A stretch of 32,283 nt of DNA from JBBQKP01 sp038326995 (GCA_038326995.1 JBBQKP010000012.1:1-32283); one strand, 5' to 3'; shown: positions 7,231-14,830, numbered from the stretch's first letter. Notes: a model not told the origin generated them from the letters alone. Translations and numbers: made by a program.

Positions 7231-8019
7231 ATGCGTTTTCTAATCAACCTGACGGCGGCTTCGTCCGTCGCATTGCTCGTTAGCTCGTCCGCTTCCGCGG
7301 CCACCATCACCCAGTGGAACTTCCAGAACATCGGCACGATCGGCACGGGCTTCCTCACCAACAGCCCCGCAGCGTCCACCGGCACGGGAACCGCCATCGT
7401 TTTGGGCATGGACAACACGTTCAATACCAACCCTTCGCAAGCAGCCGCCGATGTGTTGAATGACTCAGTCGCCCCCTCCGACACATCAGTCCCCAACCGC
7501 TCGTGGCGCATCCGCGGCGGCGCGGTTCCCGTCGGCGGTGCCGCATCAAACGGCTGGTCGAGCTTCGCCCCCGAAAAATCTCAGGGCGCTCAGTTCAACG
7601 CGTCCACCGCAGGCTTCGAGAACATCACCGTCTCAGTCGATCTGCAAACCACCAATCAGGGCGTTCGCAACTGGGCCTTCCAGTACACCCTCAACGGAAC
7701 GACTTGGACGGACTTCGGCGCCATCGGCACATCCACCGGCGGCGATGCTTGGAACGTCATCTCACGCGACCTCACCTCGATCCCGGCCGTCAACGACAAC
7801 GCCAGCTTCGGCGTCCGCGTCGTGTCCGCCTTCGACCCAACCACCGGGACATATCGCAACGCAGCCAACACCGGTGGGCTCACCAACACCTCAGGCAACT
7901 GGCGCTACGACTTCGTGACGATCTCCGGCACGGCGATCCCGGAACCGGCCTCGCTGGGCCTGATCGCCGCGTCGGGCCTGCTCGCGCTGCGCCGTCGTCG
8001 CGGCGGTAAGCTGGCCTAA
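7231..8019 (+). CDS. PEP-CTERM sorting-domain secreted protein
   Basis: This 262-residue protein has a clear signal peptide (MRFLIN, then a hydrophobic core, with predicted cleavage after ASA at about residue 23). A Thr/Asn/Ser/Gly-rich extracellular body of beta-sandwich type follows (about 24-235). The end is a PEP-CTERM tail: PEPASLG at 237-243, a hydrophobic helix and the arginine cluster RRRRGG. In known systems such tails are recognised by an exosortase that sorts the protein to the cell surface or matrix; no exosortase gene is in this window. A strong AAGGAGAG site precedes the ATG, and an intrinsic terminator follows, so it is a single-gene unit. The specific function is unknown; a surface or biofilm-matrix role is inferred. 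Confidence 0.93.
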   Translation: MRFLINLTAASSVALLVSSSASAATITQWNFQNIGTIGTGFLTNSPAASTGTGTAIVLGMDNTFNTNPSQAAADVLNDSVAPSDTSVPNRSWRIRGGAVPVGGAASNGWSSFAPEKSQGAQFNASTAGFENITVSVDLQTTNQGVRNWAFQYTLNGTTWTDFGAIGTSTGGDAWNVISRDLTSIPAVNDNASFGVRVVSAFDPTTGTYRNAANTGGLTNTSGNWRYDFVTISGTAIPEPASLGLIAASGLLALRRRRGGKLA

Positions 8020-8048
8020 CGCACTGTGCATTTCATCAAAAACCAAAG

Positions 8049-8092
8049 GTCGGGCGTCGGTTCGAAATAGTCGACCACGCCCGACTTTTTTT
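8049..8092 (+). terminator. Intrinsic terminator of the PEP-CTERM gene
   Basis: The stem GTCGGGCGT-(c)-GGT (from 8049) pairs with ACCACGCCCGAC (ending 8085) with one bulged C. It is followed at once by seven T residues (8086-8092). This is a textbook Rho-independent terminator 30 bases past the stop codon. Confidence 0.92.
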
Positions 8093-8162
8093 ATTGATCT
8101 GATTCATGCATCGCCAGCCTTCTGCCGCAGTCTATCAAGGCGTGAGTCTATCTGCTGGTCAT

Positions 8163-8424
8163 TTATCTGCCGCTCAAAGTCACGTAAATCGTGCCTTCCG
8201 CAGACCCCACCGTATACCCGCAGGCCGAGCTTATCACTTGCAGTCTGTCCCGCACGAGGCCCGATTTCCTCCGGTTTGCCGGCGTTTGGAGATGCAAATT
8301 CAGGAGCGCGAGCGACGAGCTTCCAAGACTGTGTGTCGCACACGCCTTGTTCGGAATGTGAAACGACCAGGACGTATTTTCCGGTCGGGTCAAAGCCGAT
8401 GGCGACCACATCGCCGACGATCAA
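8163..8424 (-). pseudogene. Probable frameshifted small orphan gene
   Basis: From a TTG at 8424 the minus strand reads IVGDVVAIGFDPTGKYVL, then VVSHSEQGVCDTQSWKLVA and on to EEIGPRAGQ, a coherent start. After that the reading becomes implausible, while a second frame gives LQVISSACGYTVGSAEG and TIYVTLSGR with a stop at 8163-8165. A one-base shift between about 8230 and 8260 would join the two. No ATG or Shine-Dalgarno is seen, and an in-frame stop lies just upstream of the TTG, so the true N-terminus may be lost. If there is no frameshift, the single frame runs on to 8104 (106 residues). It lies about 48 bases downstream of the Imm21 gene and may be a decaying member of the same cluster. Confidence 0.42.
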
Positions 8425-8472
8425 TCTCGCAAGCTTGGTATTAGTTCAACGCTTAGTTGTTGTGCGTGTGGA

Positions 8473-9048
8473 TTAGACGTGCTTGTTTGGTCGAAGCCAA
8501 TGCAGGACCAACCTAATGTCTGAAGCCGGACGAAATTCCAACGTAGAAACGTCATACACGCCCGGCGGCAGTGAAGCCTCAAGAAAGCGGTCGACCTTGT
8601 CGCCCGGCACACCACTATCGAATATTGCCTGTGGGGAGGTCGTCAAACGAAGTGATAACTCTGCGGCCAGGAAATCGCGTAGATCGATACTCGCCATCGA
8701 AGCGACAACGCTCGCGCTATCCGGACCGTAGTCCCACTTCACGATCAACAGGGAGCGACCGGACTTTGACCTGACCAGTATTGTGGAACTCGGATCGTCA
8801 CCTATGACTAGAGCCTCATGATCGCCGACATGGATAACGCAAAGATATCCGCTGACATCGCACGCGCGGTCGTAATCGGTGGCCGACACATTCGCATCGG
8901 CATAACGGAACTTTGCGGAGACGTGCTTGGGCGGCTTTGATGGCCGCACTCCATCCCAATCCTTCATCGCGGCATTTGGCATGAAGATCAGTGGCCCGCC
9001 TTCAGAAGCAATTTCGTCCCAATCGTCGATGTTCTCGAATTGCTCCAT
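8473..9048 (-). CDS. Imm21-family immunity protein
   Basis: The 191-residue soluble protein has the order of motifs I associate with Imm21: SEGGPLIFMPNAAMKDW near the N-terminus, TDYDRACDVSGYLCVIHVG in the middle (about 58-75), then ALVIGDDPSSTILV and a final LLIVKWDYGPDSASV strand. A less conserved C-terminal 70 residues follow. Imm21 proteins are predicted to neutralise toxins of polymorphic or contact-dependent toxin systems in the cytoplasm. No toxin gene is visible nearby, so this is an orphan immunity gene that could protect against toxins of competitors. ATG 9048 is the start; no clear Shine-Dalgarno. The family call is from memory and needs a profile search. Confidence 0.72.
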   Translation of the reverse strand: MEQFENIDDWDEIASEGGPLIFMPNAAMKDWDGVRPSKPPKHVSAKFRYADANVSATDYDRACDVSGYLCVIHVGDHEALVIGDDPSSTILVRSKSGRSLLIVKWDYGPDSASVVASMASIDLRDFLAAELSLRLTTSPQAIFDSGVPGDKVDRFLEASLPPGVYDVSTLEFRPASDIRLVLHWLRPNKHV

Positions 9049-9085
9049 GTGAGATAGCTGATGAAGGTCTGTAGATACGATCGTA

Positions 9086-9508
9086 TCACTTGCGAGAGAC
9101 GACGATCAGGCCCGCCAGGATCAGTGCTGTTCCCAAGATTACTCGGCCGGTCATTCGCTCGCCCAGGATCAGCCACGCCAATAATACCGCGACGATAAAA
9201 CTTCCCTTATCGATCAGCGCCACAGTGGAGACTTGCCCCATTTTGATGGCCTTGTAGTAGAAGACCCAGGAGACGGCCGTCGCGACGCCCGAAAGGCCGA
9301 GCCAGAAAAAGTTTTGCCGCGTCAGCGACCAGAGCTCATCGCGATCAACACTGACAGCGGCAAACATCAGCACGAAGCAAAAGACGAAACACGTTCGCAC
9401 AGTCATGCCGAGTTCGCCGGAGATACCCGTGAGCCCGAGCTTGGCGATCACCGACGTGAAGCCCGCGAAGACCATCGACACCAGGGCGAATAGAACCCAT
9501 TTTTCCAT
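9086..9508 (-). CDS. Single-domain EamA/DMT transporter
   Basis: The 140-residue protein is one EamA domain with about five membrane helices (roughly residues 4-22, 35-52, 65-83, 95-112 and 120-137). It includes the typical ends GLSGVATAVSWVFYYKAIK and LAWLILGERMTGRVI. One-domain members work as dimers, often as antiparallel pairs, and export small metabolites or cations; the substrate is unknown. The start ATG 9508 has an excellent AGAAGGAG site six bases ahead, one of the best in this window. It is a separate transcription unit from the Imm21 gene 37 bases downstream or co-transcribed with it. A two-domain relative is encoded at 26864-27862. Confidence 0.9.
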   Translation of the reverse strand: MEKWVLFALVSMVFAGFTSVIAKLGLTGISGELGMTVRTCFVFCFVLMFAAVSVDRDELWSLTRQNFFWLGLSGVATAVSWVFYYKAIKMGQVSTVALIDKGSFIVAVLLAWLILGERMTGRVILGTALILAGLIVVSRK

Positions 9509-9578
9509 CGGAAACTCCTTCTTAAATACGAACGCGGTTTATCTCGAAGCGGCTTCGCACGTACTATTCTAAACGGCG

Positions 9579-9842
9579 TTACTCTGGGCCTTCAATGATC
9601 GGCTGGCAGTCGGAGAAATGCTGAGGCAGCGTGTTCTTGATGAGCTTCATGATTTCCGCAACTCTTCGGTGTCTCAATACAACGATTTGGACGGTTTCGC
9701 GTACATGGTTGAGGTCCTGGATCGTGCCGTAGCCGGGCTGCACGATTTTCGGATAGAGCGTGTCGTCTGCCCAGCAGAAGACGCGGAAGTAGAAGTCGTT
9801 GTCGCGGCCTGCGGGGAAGCGGATGGTGATTCGCCGAGCCAT
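9579..9842 (-). CDS. Small hypothetical protein (87 aa)
   Basis: This is an 87-residue soluble basic protein with no domain that I recognise. It begins MARRITIRFPAGRDNDFYF, continues through FRVFCWADDTLYPKI, and has a helical segment LRHRRVAEIMKLIKNTL near the C-terminus. The coding frame is open from ATG 9842, without a Shine-Dalgarno site. Amino-acid makeup is sensible (balanced charges and aromatics), unlike the overlapping frames, so it is retained as a probable gene. It ends 70 bases before the EamA start. Function unknown. Confidence 0.55.
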   Translation of the reverse strand: MARRITIRFPAGRDNDFYFRVFCWADDTLYPKIVQPGYGTIQDLNHVRETVQIVVLRHRRVAEIMKLIKNTLPQHFSDCQPIIEGPE

Positions 9843-10139
9843 GGAAAGCAGGATAACGGATCAAGGGTCGTTCGCCTGCACCGCGCGTTCGACTCCTCAG
9901 CCGAGTGTTCGTCGACAATCACTAGCACATGTCTTTTTCGCCGGTGTCGCAGCCTGCGTTGGCTTTCCTCATCGAAAGAGAATTCCCGGATCGGTTAATA
10001 TTTGACAGTGATGTCGGGTCAATGCGCTGCGATACGCCGAACGCGCACGCAGGCTTGCGACCGCGGCGAAGCAACTTGTTAGCGCAAACATAAAGATGTC
10101 CTGCCGGACAGGCCGGAGCAGAGACAGTGGAAATCAAAA
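9843..10139. other. Intergenic stretch without a gene
   Basis: No convincing reading frame lies between the small gene starting at 9842 and the terminator at 10140. The only recognisable element is one dispersed palindrome copy at 10098-10118. Confidence 0.55.
10098..10118. repeat. Dispersed GTCCTGCCGGAC element
   Basis: GTCCTGCCGGACAGGCCGGA is another copy of the intergenic family. In this copy CCTG and CAGG flank CCGGA and can form a short hairpin. Confidence 0.65.
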
Positions 10140-10165
10140 GGCTCGCATCCTTTCGGACGCGAGCC
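10136..10165 (-). terminator. Intrinsic terminator of the Arg/Ser-rich protein gene
   Basis: On the minus strand GGCTCGCGTCC pairs with GGATGCGAGCC around a GAAA loop (one mismatch) and is followed by TTTT. It lies 36 bases past the stop of the minus-strand gene at 10201. The plus side also has T-runs, so it may stop transcription both ways. Confidence 0.8.
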
Positions 10166-10200
10166 TTGTTGGTTTTTTGAGTGCAGCTATTCGATGCGGA

Positions 10201-11157
10201 TCAGCCGCGGTAACGTTCGCCGCGATCAGAAGATCGATCTGACGAACGGTCACCAGAGCGTTCACCAGAGCGGTCGTTCGATCGACCGCTATTACGGTCG
10301 CTGGAAGAGCGATCGCTGTCGCGTGATCGGTCGGACGCCTGACGAACGCGAGGCGCGTCGTCGCCGCGGTCACGTTCAGCGCGTTCGGTGTTCGAACGGT
10401 TGTCGTCGGCGCGGTCGCGATATCGGTCGCCGCGATCGTTGCGGTTTTCACGTTCGCCGACGCGTTGCAGGTCGCGGTCGAATCGGTCTCCGCCGTTGAC
10501 CTGAATATTGTCGGGCACCTGACGTCGTGGGCGGTAGTCATCGCGTCGGTTGTCATCATGACGATTGCTGTTGAACGTAAATCCGCCGCGAATCGATTCG
10601 CGCACGACATTTTGCCGTTCGACCCAATAGCCTTCGCGAACGCATACGCGTTCATCGATTTTCTGGTAGTAGCCTTGCGTCACGCAGACCTGCTGGGGCG
10701 TTTCCTGCCAATATCCTTCGCGGATAACGACTTGTTGCTGGACGTTGGCGTAGTGGCCGCGTTCGACCAGGACTTTCCTGCTGATGATCACGACTCGGCC
10801 GCATTCATCGCGGATGCGTTCGACACGGTTTTCGTAACGGTCGGGGAGCCAGACTTCCTCAGTCCGATTTTCGACAATCGGCCCAACCCATACGCGTTCG
10901 CTGCGGGTGTCGTAGACCGGCTCGACCCAGACCTGACGCGTGCGGGTTTCGTAAACGGGCTCGACATAGATTCGATCGGGCGTGCAATCGGCCGGAAAAT
11001 CGAGGGATGAACCGAGGCCGCTGTTGAAGCTGAAATCGATCTTAAACTCGTCGGCCCGGGCATTTGACGCCATGGCGAACGTGCCGATCACCGCCGCCGC
11101 TGCCGCAAGGACTGAACGGGCGGATTGGATGGACATAAGGCGAGAGAACCGAGTCAT
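10201..11157 (-). CDS. Exported protein with EPVYETR-type repeats and Arg/Ser/Asp-rich tail
   Basis: ATG 11157 has AGGAG upstream and gives 318 residues. A signal peptide ends after ARA at about residue 35. The ordered part (about 50-190) is built of degenerate repeats, IYVEPVYETRTRQVW, VEPVYDTRSERVW and GPIVENRTEEVW, then a second set (VVIREGYWQETPQQV, VCVREGYWVERQNV). The last about 120 residues are low complexity, dominated by Arg, Ser, Asp and Gly (DRSS, DRGE, NDRSGERS), and must be disordered and highly charged. I know no function. Surface or periplasmic binding of nucleic acid or polyanion is one possibility. It is transcribed alone, divergently from ppa, and ends in a clear terminator. 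Confidence 0.85.
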   Translation of the reverse strand: MTRFSRLMSIQSARSVLAAAAAVIGTFAMASNARADEFKIDFSFNSGLGSSLDFPADCTPDRIYVEPVYETRTRQVWVEPVYDTRSERVWVGPIVENRTEEVWLPDRYENRVERIRDECGRVVIISRKVLVERGHYANVQQQVVIREGYWQETPQQVCVTQGYYQKIDERVCVREGYWVERQNVVRESIRGGFTFNSNRHDDNRRDDYRPRRQVPDNIQVNGGDRFDRDLQRVGERENRNDRGDRYRDRADDNRSNTERAERDRGDDAPRVRQASDRSRDSDRSSSDRNSGRSNDRSGERSGDRSSDRSSDRGERYRG

Positions 11158-11171
11158 AATGAATCTCCTGA

Positions 11172-11217
11172 GGTTAGGGACATCACTCAAGACACGCCGG
11201 GCGGTCGCAGGTTAGGG
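11172..11217 (-). promoter_or_regulatory. Two CCCTAACC motifs ahead of the exported protein gene
   Basis: On the minus strand CCCTAACC occurs at 11172-11179 and 11210-11217, upstream of the ATG at 11157. It is the same octamer found twice before the PEP-CTERM gene (7186-7200). The spacing differs between the genes, so a shared regulatory role is only a suggestion. Confidence 0.33.
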
Positions 11218-11221
11218 AAGG

Positions 11222-11250
11222 TTGAGTCGGGGCTGATTTGTGCCGATAAT
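11222..11250 (+). promoter_or_regulatory. Candidate housekeeping-sigma promoter of ppa
   Basis: TTGAGT (11222-11227) and GATAAT (11245-11250) are separated by exactly 17 bases. They would start transcription near 11257, leaving a leader of about 36 bases with AGGAG before the ppa ATG at 11293. The match to the sigma-70 consensus is good by eye. Confidence 0.5.
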
Positions 11251-11292
11251 CGGTAGAGAACAAGCGATAGCACCCCATCAGGAGCCCACTTT

Positions 11293-11844
11293 ATGATTCA
11301 CCCCTGGCACGACGTTTCACCCGGCGAGAGAGTCCCTCGCGAGTATTCGACCATCATCGAAATTCCGTTCGGCTCGAGCGTAAAGTACGAGCTCGACAAA
11401 GATTCCGGCATGATCAAGCTCGACCGAATCCTGTTCTCCGCCGTCTATTACCCGGCCAACTACGGCTTCATCCCGCAGACCCTGGCCGAGGACGATGACC
11501 CGATGGACGTGCTGGTGCTGTGTCAGGAAACCGTCGTGCCCCTGACGATCATGCACGCACGGACGATCGGCATCATGACCATGATCGATTGCGGCAAGAA
11601 GGACCACAAAGTCATCGCCATCGCGACGGACGACCCTGAATACAATCACTACCACGAGGCGACGGAGATGCCGCCCCACAAGCTCGCGCAGCTTCGGCGG
11701 TTTTTTGTTGATTACAAACAGCTCGAAGGCAAGAGCGTGGAGGTCGACGAGATCCAGCCCGCCGCCGCCGCGTATCAGGTGATCGAGGATTCACTTCAGC
11801 GCTACAGCCTGGCACGTCGAAAGGGCTTCATTCGCCAGCACTAA
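11293..11844 (+). CDS. ppa: Inorganic pyrophosphatase (family I)
   Basis: The enzyme hydrolyses pyrophosphate to phosphate in the cytoplasm and so drives biosynthetic reactions. It is 183 residues long, typical of bacterial family I enzymes. The active site is visible as EIP (23-25), KYE (31-33), YYPANYGFIP (52-61), the signature EDDDPMDVLVL (66-76, with Asp67, Asp69 and Asp72 as metal ligands) and DCGKKD (Asp99, Asp104). The start ATG 11293 has AGGAG nine bases upstream and a good promoter candidate before that. It is a single gene, divergent from the exported Arg/Ser-rich protein and convergent with the membrane protein at 11880. Confidence 0.96.
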   Translation: MIHPWHDVSPGERVPREYSTIIEIPFGSSVKYELDKDSGMIKLDRILFSAVYYPANYGFIPQTLAEDDDPMDVLVLCQETVVPLTIMHARTIGIMTMIDCGKKDHKVIAIATDDPEYNHYHEATEMPPHKLAQLRRFFVDYKQLEGKSVEVDEIQPAAAAYQVIEDSLQRYSLARRKGFIRQH

Positions 11845-11879
11845 AATTCGATTGCCTGATGCGTCACGCCGCACGGTTG

Positions 11880-12488
11880 TCATGCAGTTCGGGCGTCAAG
11901 CCAGTACCGCGCGATCGCCAGCAGTGCGAAGAGCCATCCGCTGTAGACCATTGTGTATCGCAGTGCGTACCACACGCTTTTTCCAAGGTCGCCGCGTGTC
12001 GAACGCGAGTAGATCAGCACGTACCGCAGCCCGCGGTGAACGATCCAGAACGCGGCGGCGATGACCATGAACACGCCGACCCACAGGACGTTCATAATCA
12101 GTGGCAAAAGCACCAGCCCGACCACGAGCAGCACCACAAACATCATCAGCCCGACCGCCAGCCCGGCGAGATCGTCGGCCGCGCCGACGGCTTTGAACGG
12201 CACATCGCCAAACATGTTTTCGTTTTGCTTAAATGCTTCTCCAATCGCGGTGAGTTCAGGAATCTTCTCGCGTTTGCGAACCCTTACGCCCTTGAACAAC
12301 GCACACGACAGGAATGTAAACATCAGCAACGCCATGATTGCCGTCAGCAGTTCCACCTTTAATAGTGGTGACTGATCGCCGACCAGAAAAATCATCAACA
12401 CGCTTGTCAGCAAAACCGCCAGCGATGTGAACGTGATGGTCCTGGCAGACCAAATCGGATAACGACTCGAACTAATAAATGCCCCCAT
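11880..12488 (-). CDS. Hypothetical multi-pass membrane protein
   Basis: This is a protein of about 202 residues if started at ATG 12488 (MGAFISSSRYPIW). It has about four membrane helices: a first pair near residues 15-65, then a soluble charged stretch (KREKIPELTAIGEAFKQNE), a long double hydrophobic region (about 105-148) and a final segment near the C-terminus. No family is recognised. The frame stays open 33 codons farther upstream, with another ATG (MQPFLPY), but those residues look non-membrane and no Shine-Dalgarno decides. The gene is convergent with ppa (35 bases between stops) and divergent from the TPR gene. Confidence 0.7.
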   Translation of the reverse strand: MGAFISSSRYPIWSARTITFTSLAVLLTSVLMIFLVGDQSPLLKVELLTAIMALLMFTFLSCALFKGVRVRKREKIPELTAIGEAFKQNENMFGDVPFKAVGAADDLAGLAVGLMMFVVLLVVGLVLLPLIMNVLWVGVFMVIAAAFWIVHRGLRYVLIYSRSTRGDLGKSVWYALRYTMVYSGWLFALLAIARYWLDARTA

Positions 12489-12638
12489 TTGTGTTAGGAT
12501 TGTGACAGGGTCGCAATCGTATGGCAAGAACGGTTGCATCGGTTTTGGCCTTTCCGCAGGATCACAATCCTGCGCGGCCACTTGCAAATAAACGCAAGAG
12601 ACCTAGCTTTGCATCGTCACCAATCAACGGAGGATGCC

Positions 12639-13436
12639 GTGGGAAAATTGAGTAAAAAAACATTGACGAAAACCTTGACGAAAACCTTGGCCGCAATTGC
12701 TTTAGGCACACTCGTGTTCGCTTCACATAGCGGCTGCGTGCAGACGAGCGAGATGATCACGTTCTCAAAACAGCAGCGGGCCACGGGTATCGAATTGTAC
12801 GACCAGCAGAACACGGAAAAGGCGACGGGCGCTTTCCGCGACGCCGTGCGTCAAAACCCGCGCGACTACATCAGCTTTTATTATCTGGGCAGGATTTACG
12901 CAGAGGACGGCAAGGAGCAGCTCGCGGCCCAGTCGTTCCGCGCGGCCGTGCGCGTCAAAGCTGAGACCGACGAAGGTCGCCGCGACAAGGTCATGGATAC
13001 GCCCATCACCGACGCGGCGGCAGCGTTCACCGCAAAGGCGGCATCGCGCGACGCAGAGATCGCCGCCTGGGAGCAGCAGGCACAGACCTCGCGCAGCGCG
13101 ATCGACTGGCTCGTCGTCGCCAAGACGTTCGCCGCCATGGGCGACGCCGACAGCGCCATGACCGCATACGACCGCGCGACGCTCGCGGACAGCAACAACA
13201 TTCACGTGGTTCGCGCGCACGGTTTGTTTCTTGAGAGGATCGCGCAAAAGCAGCGGGCCGACCCGATTCTTCGCCGTGCGTATCAGATCAATCAGGATGA
13301 TGTGGATGTGAACAACGCACTACGCCGATTGGGCATCATTCCGGGCCCGGCCCTGCTGGAGGCGAGCCAGCTTCAACGGCCTTTGATTCCGCGTGGGCCG
13401 ATCCCGGAGTTGCAGGTCGTCCCGCGCGGGGAATAA
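12639..13436 (+). CDS. TPR-repeat protein, probable lipoprotein
   Basis: The start is taken as GTG 12639 because GGAGG lies seven bases ahead and the N-terminus then becomes a proper export signal: Lys-rich, a hydrophobic core, and a Cys in ASHSGC at about residue 33. The -3 position of that lipobox is His, so lipidation is uncertain. The 265-residue product has tetratricopeptide helices (GIELYDQQNTEKATGAFRDA, YYLGRIYAEDGKEQLAAQ, VAKTFAAMGDADSAMTAYDR and a last pair near residue 215), which serve protein-protein contacts. A 12-bp triplication (KTLTKTLTKTL) marks the N-terminus. The partner is unknown. A 100-bp inverted-repeat element follows the stop. Confidence 0.82.
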   Translation: MGKLSKKTLTKTLTKTLAAIALGTLVFASHSGCVQTSEMITFSKQQRATGIELYDQQNTEKATGAFRDAVRQNPRDYISFYYLGRIYAEDGKEQLAAQSFRAAVRVKAETDEGRRDKVMDTPITDAAAAFTAKAASRDAEIAAWEQQAQTSRSAIDWLVVAKTFAAMGDADSAMTAYDRATLADSNNIHVVRAHGLFLERIAQKQRADPILRRAYQINQDDVDVNNALRRLGIIPGPALLEASQLQRPLIPRGPIPELQVVPRGE

Positions 13437-13460
13437 GCACGACGACATAAGTATTTATAA

Positions 13461-13560
13461 GAGCCGCGAACGAATTAAGCGGTTTTGCGTAATGATTCTA
13501 TGTTTTTGTCGATTTGGTTCAAAAAAAACGAGAACTACCCGCTTACTTCGTCCACGGCTC
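13461..13560. repeat. GAGCCGCG inverted-repeat element, 100 bp
   Basis: The left arm GAGCCGCGAACGAATTAAGC... (13461-13482) and the right arm (13539-13560, reverse complement starting GAGCCGTGGACGAAGTAAGC) are terminal inverted repeats around an AT-rich core of about 56 bases that includes an A-run. Relatives with the same arms are at 17671, 24768, 26294 and 30194. It lies right after the TPR gene and before prfA. It may act as a terminator or be a non-autonomous mobile element. Confidence 0.78.
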
Positions 13561-13595
13561 TCTAAGACTATGGCACACTGAGCCGAGGCTAAACT

Positions 13596-13613
13596 GTCCT
13601 GCCCAACAGGCCG
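13596..13613. repeat. Divergent copy of the GTCCTGCC element
   Basis: GTCCTGCCCAACAGGCCG has CCTG and CAGG flanking a five-base loop, like the 10098 copy. It lies 47 bases before the prfA ATG. Confidence 0.5.
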
Positions 13614-13659
13614 TCGCTCTATCAACTCACGGAATTGCCGCGTACTATTCCCTGTTCGC

Positions 13660-14775
13660 ATGATTCAAGACACGCCCACAACTCTCCCCATTCTGCCCAC
13701 GGGCCTGAAGCGAAAGCTCGATGAGGCGAAGGCGCGGCGGGCACAGGTGACGACGCTGCTCGAAGACCCGGCCGTCATGACCAATCCGCAGAAGCTCGTC
13801 CCTCTGGCTCGCGAGCAGGGACAACTCGGCCCGATCGTCGAGCTCTACGCGAAGTTCAATGCGGCCGTCACGGAAGTCAATGAACTCGAATCGATGCTCA
13901 AGGACGCGGAAATGGCGGAGACCGCTCGGGCGGAACTTCCCGAAACCGCGGCGCGTGTAAATGAACTGTTCGAGCAATTGAAAAACGAATTCGTCGCGGC
14001 CGAGGACAATGCTGTGCCCAGCTTCTTCCTTGAGCTTCGCGCGGGGACGGGCGGAGAAGAGGCAGCGCTGTTCACCGGCGATTTGTTCGAGATGTATCGA
14101 AGGTTCTGCGAAATCAACGGCTGGCGATTCGAGCCGAGCGATTACAGCATGAGCGAGCGCGGCGGGTTCAAGGAAATCATCATCAATATCAAGGGCGACG
14201 GGGCGTGGCGTCACCTGCAATACGAGGCCGGCGGGCATCGTGTGCAGCGCGTGCCCGAGACCGAAACGCAGGGTCGAATTCATACGAGCGCGGCGACTGT
14301 GGCGGTCATTCCGGAAATGCCCGACGTGCAGATCGAAGTGAGGATGGAAGACATCGAACAGTTCGGTTGCCGCGCGGGCGGGCCGGGCGGACAGAACGTC
14401 AACAAGGTCGAGACCGGCTGGTACATGAAGCACAAACCCAGCGGCCTGCAGTTCAAAATCACCGAGCACAAATCGCAGACCCAAAACAAGGAACGCGCCT
14501 GGGCGTTGCTCAAGAGCACGCTTTATCAGTTCGAAAAAGACAAGCAGGCGGCCGCACTCTCGAGCCAGCGCAAAAGCATGATGGGCAGCGGCAACCGCAA
14601 CGAGCGCATCCGCACGTACAACTTTCCACAGAACCGCTGTACCGATCATCGCCTTGGCGGCGAGGAGTCGACGGCGAAAAATTTCAATCTAGAGACGATC
14701 GTGCAAGGCAACATGAACGAACTGGTCGCGGCCTTACTCGAATTGGACGCGAGGCAAAGACTCGAATCGCTTTGA
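13660..14775 (+). CDS. prfA: Peptide chain release factor 1
   Basis: RF1 reads UAA and UAG stop codons and triggers release of the finished protein. The 371-residue protein is full length: an N-terminal helical domain 1, then LRAGTGGEEAALF (126-138), the codon-recognition loop RVPETETQGRIHTSAATVAVIP with the P-x-T tripeptide in the form PET (199-201), and the catalytic GGPGGQNVNKVET with GGQ at 243-245. RIRTYNFPQNRCTDHRLGG near the C-terminus is a family hallmark. P-x-T rather than SPF marks it as RF1 not RF2. The GGQ glutamine is the target of PrmC (gene at 3962). ATG 13660 has no Shine-Dalgarno. Confidence 0.95.
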   Translation: MIQDTPTTLPILPTGLKRKLDEAKARRAQVTTLLEDPAVMTNPQKLVPLAREQGQLGPIVELYAKFNAAVTEVNELESMLKDAEMAETARAELPETAARVNELFEQLKNEFVAAEDNAVPSFFLELRAGTGGEEAALFTGDLFEMYRRFCEINGWRFEPSDYSMSERGGFKEIIINIKGDGAWRHLQYEAGGHRVQRVPETETQGRIHTSAATVAVIPEMPDVQIEVRMEDIEQFGCRAGGPGGQNVNKVETGWYMKHKPSGLQFKITEHKSQTQNKERAWALLKSTLYQFEKDKQAAALSSQRKSMMGSGNRNERIRTYNFPQNRCTDHRLGGEESTAKNFNLETIVQGNMNELVAALLELDARQRLESL

Positions 14776-14830
14776 TGAATCGAGTGCTTTGTGACAGTTA
14801 AAATCGCGAACGATTCGGCAATGATTAATC

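Noticed and set aside
10134..10655. A minus-strand Ala/Thr-rich frame overlapping the Arg/Ser-rich gene
   Set aside because: It is the shadow of the low-complexity codons of the exported protein in another frame.
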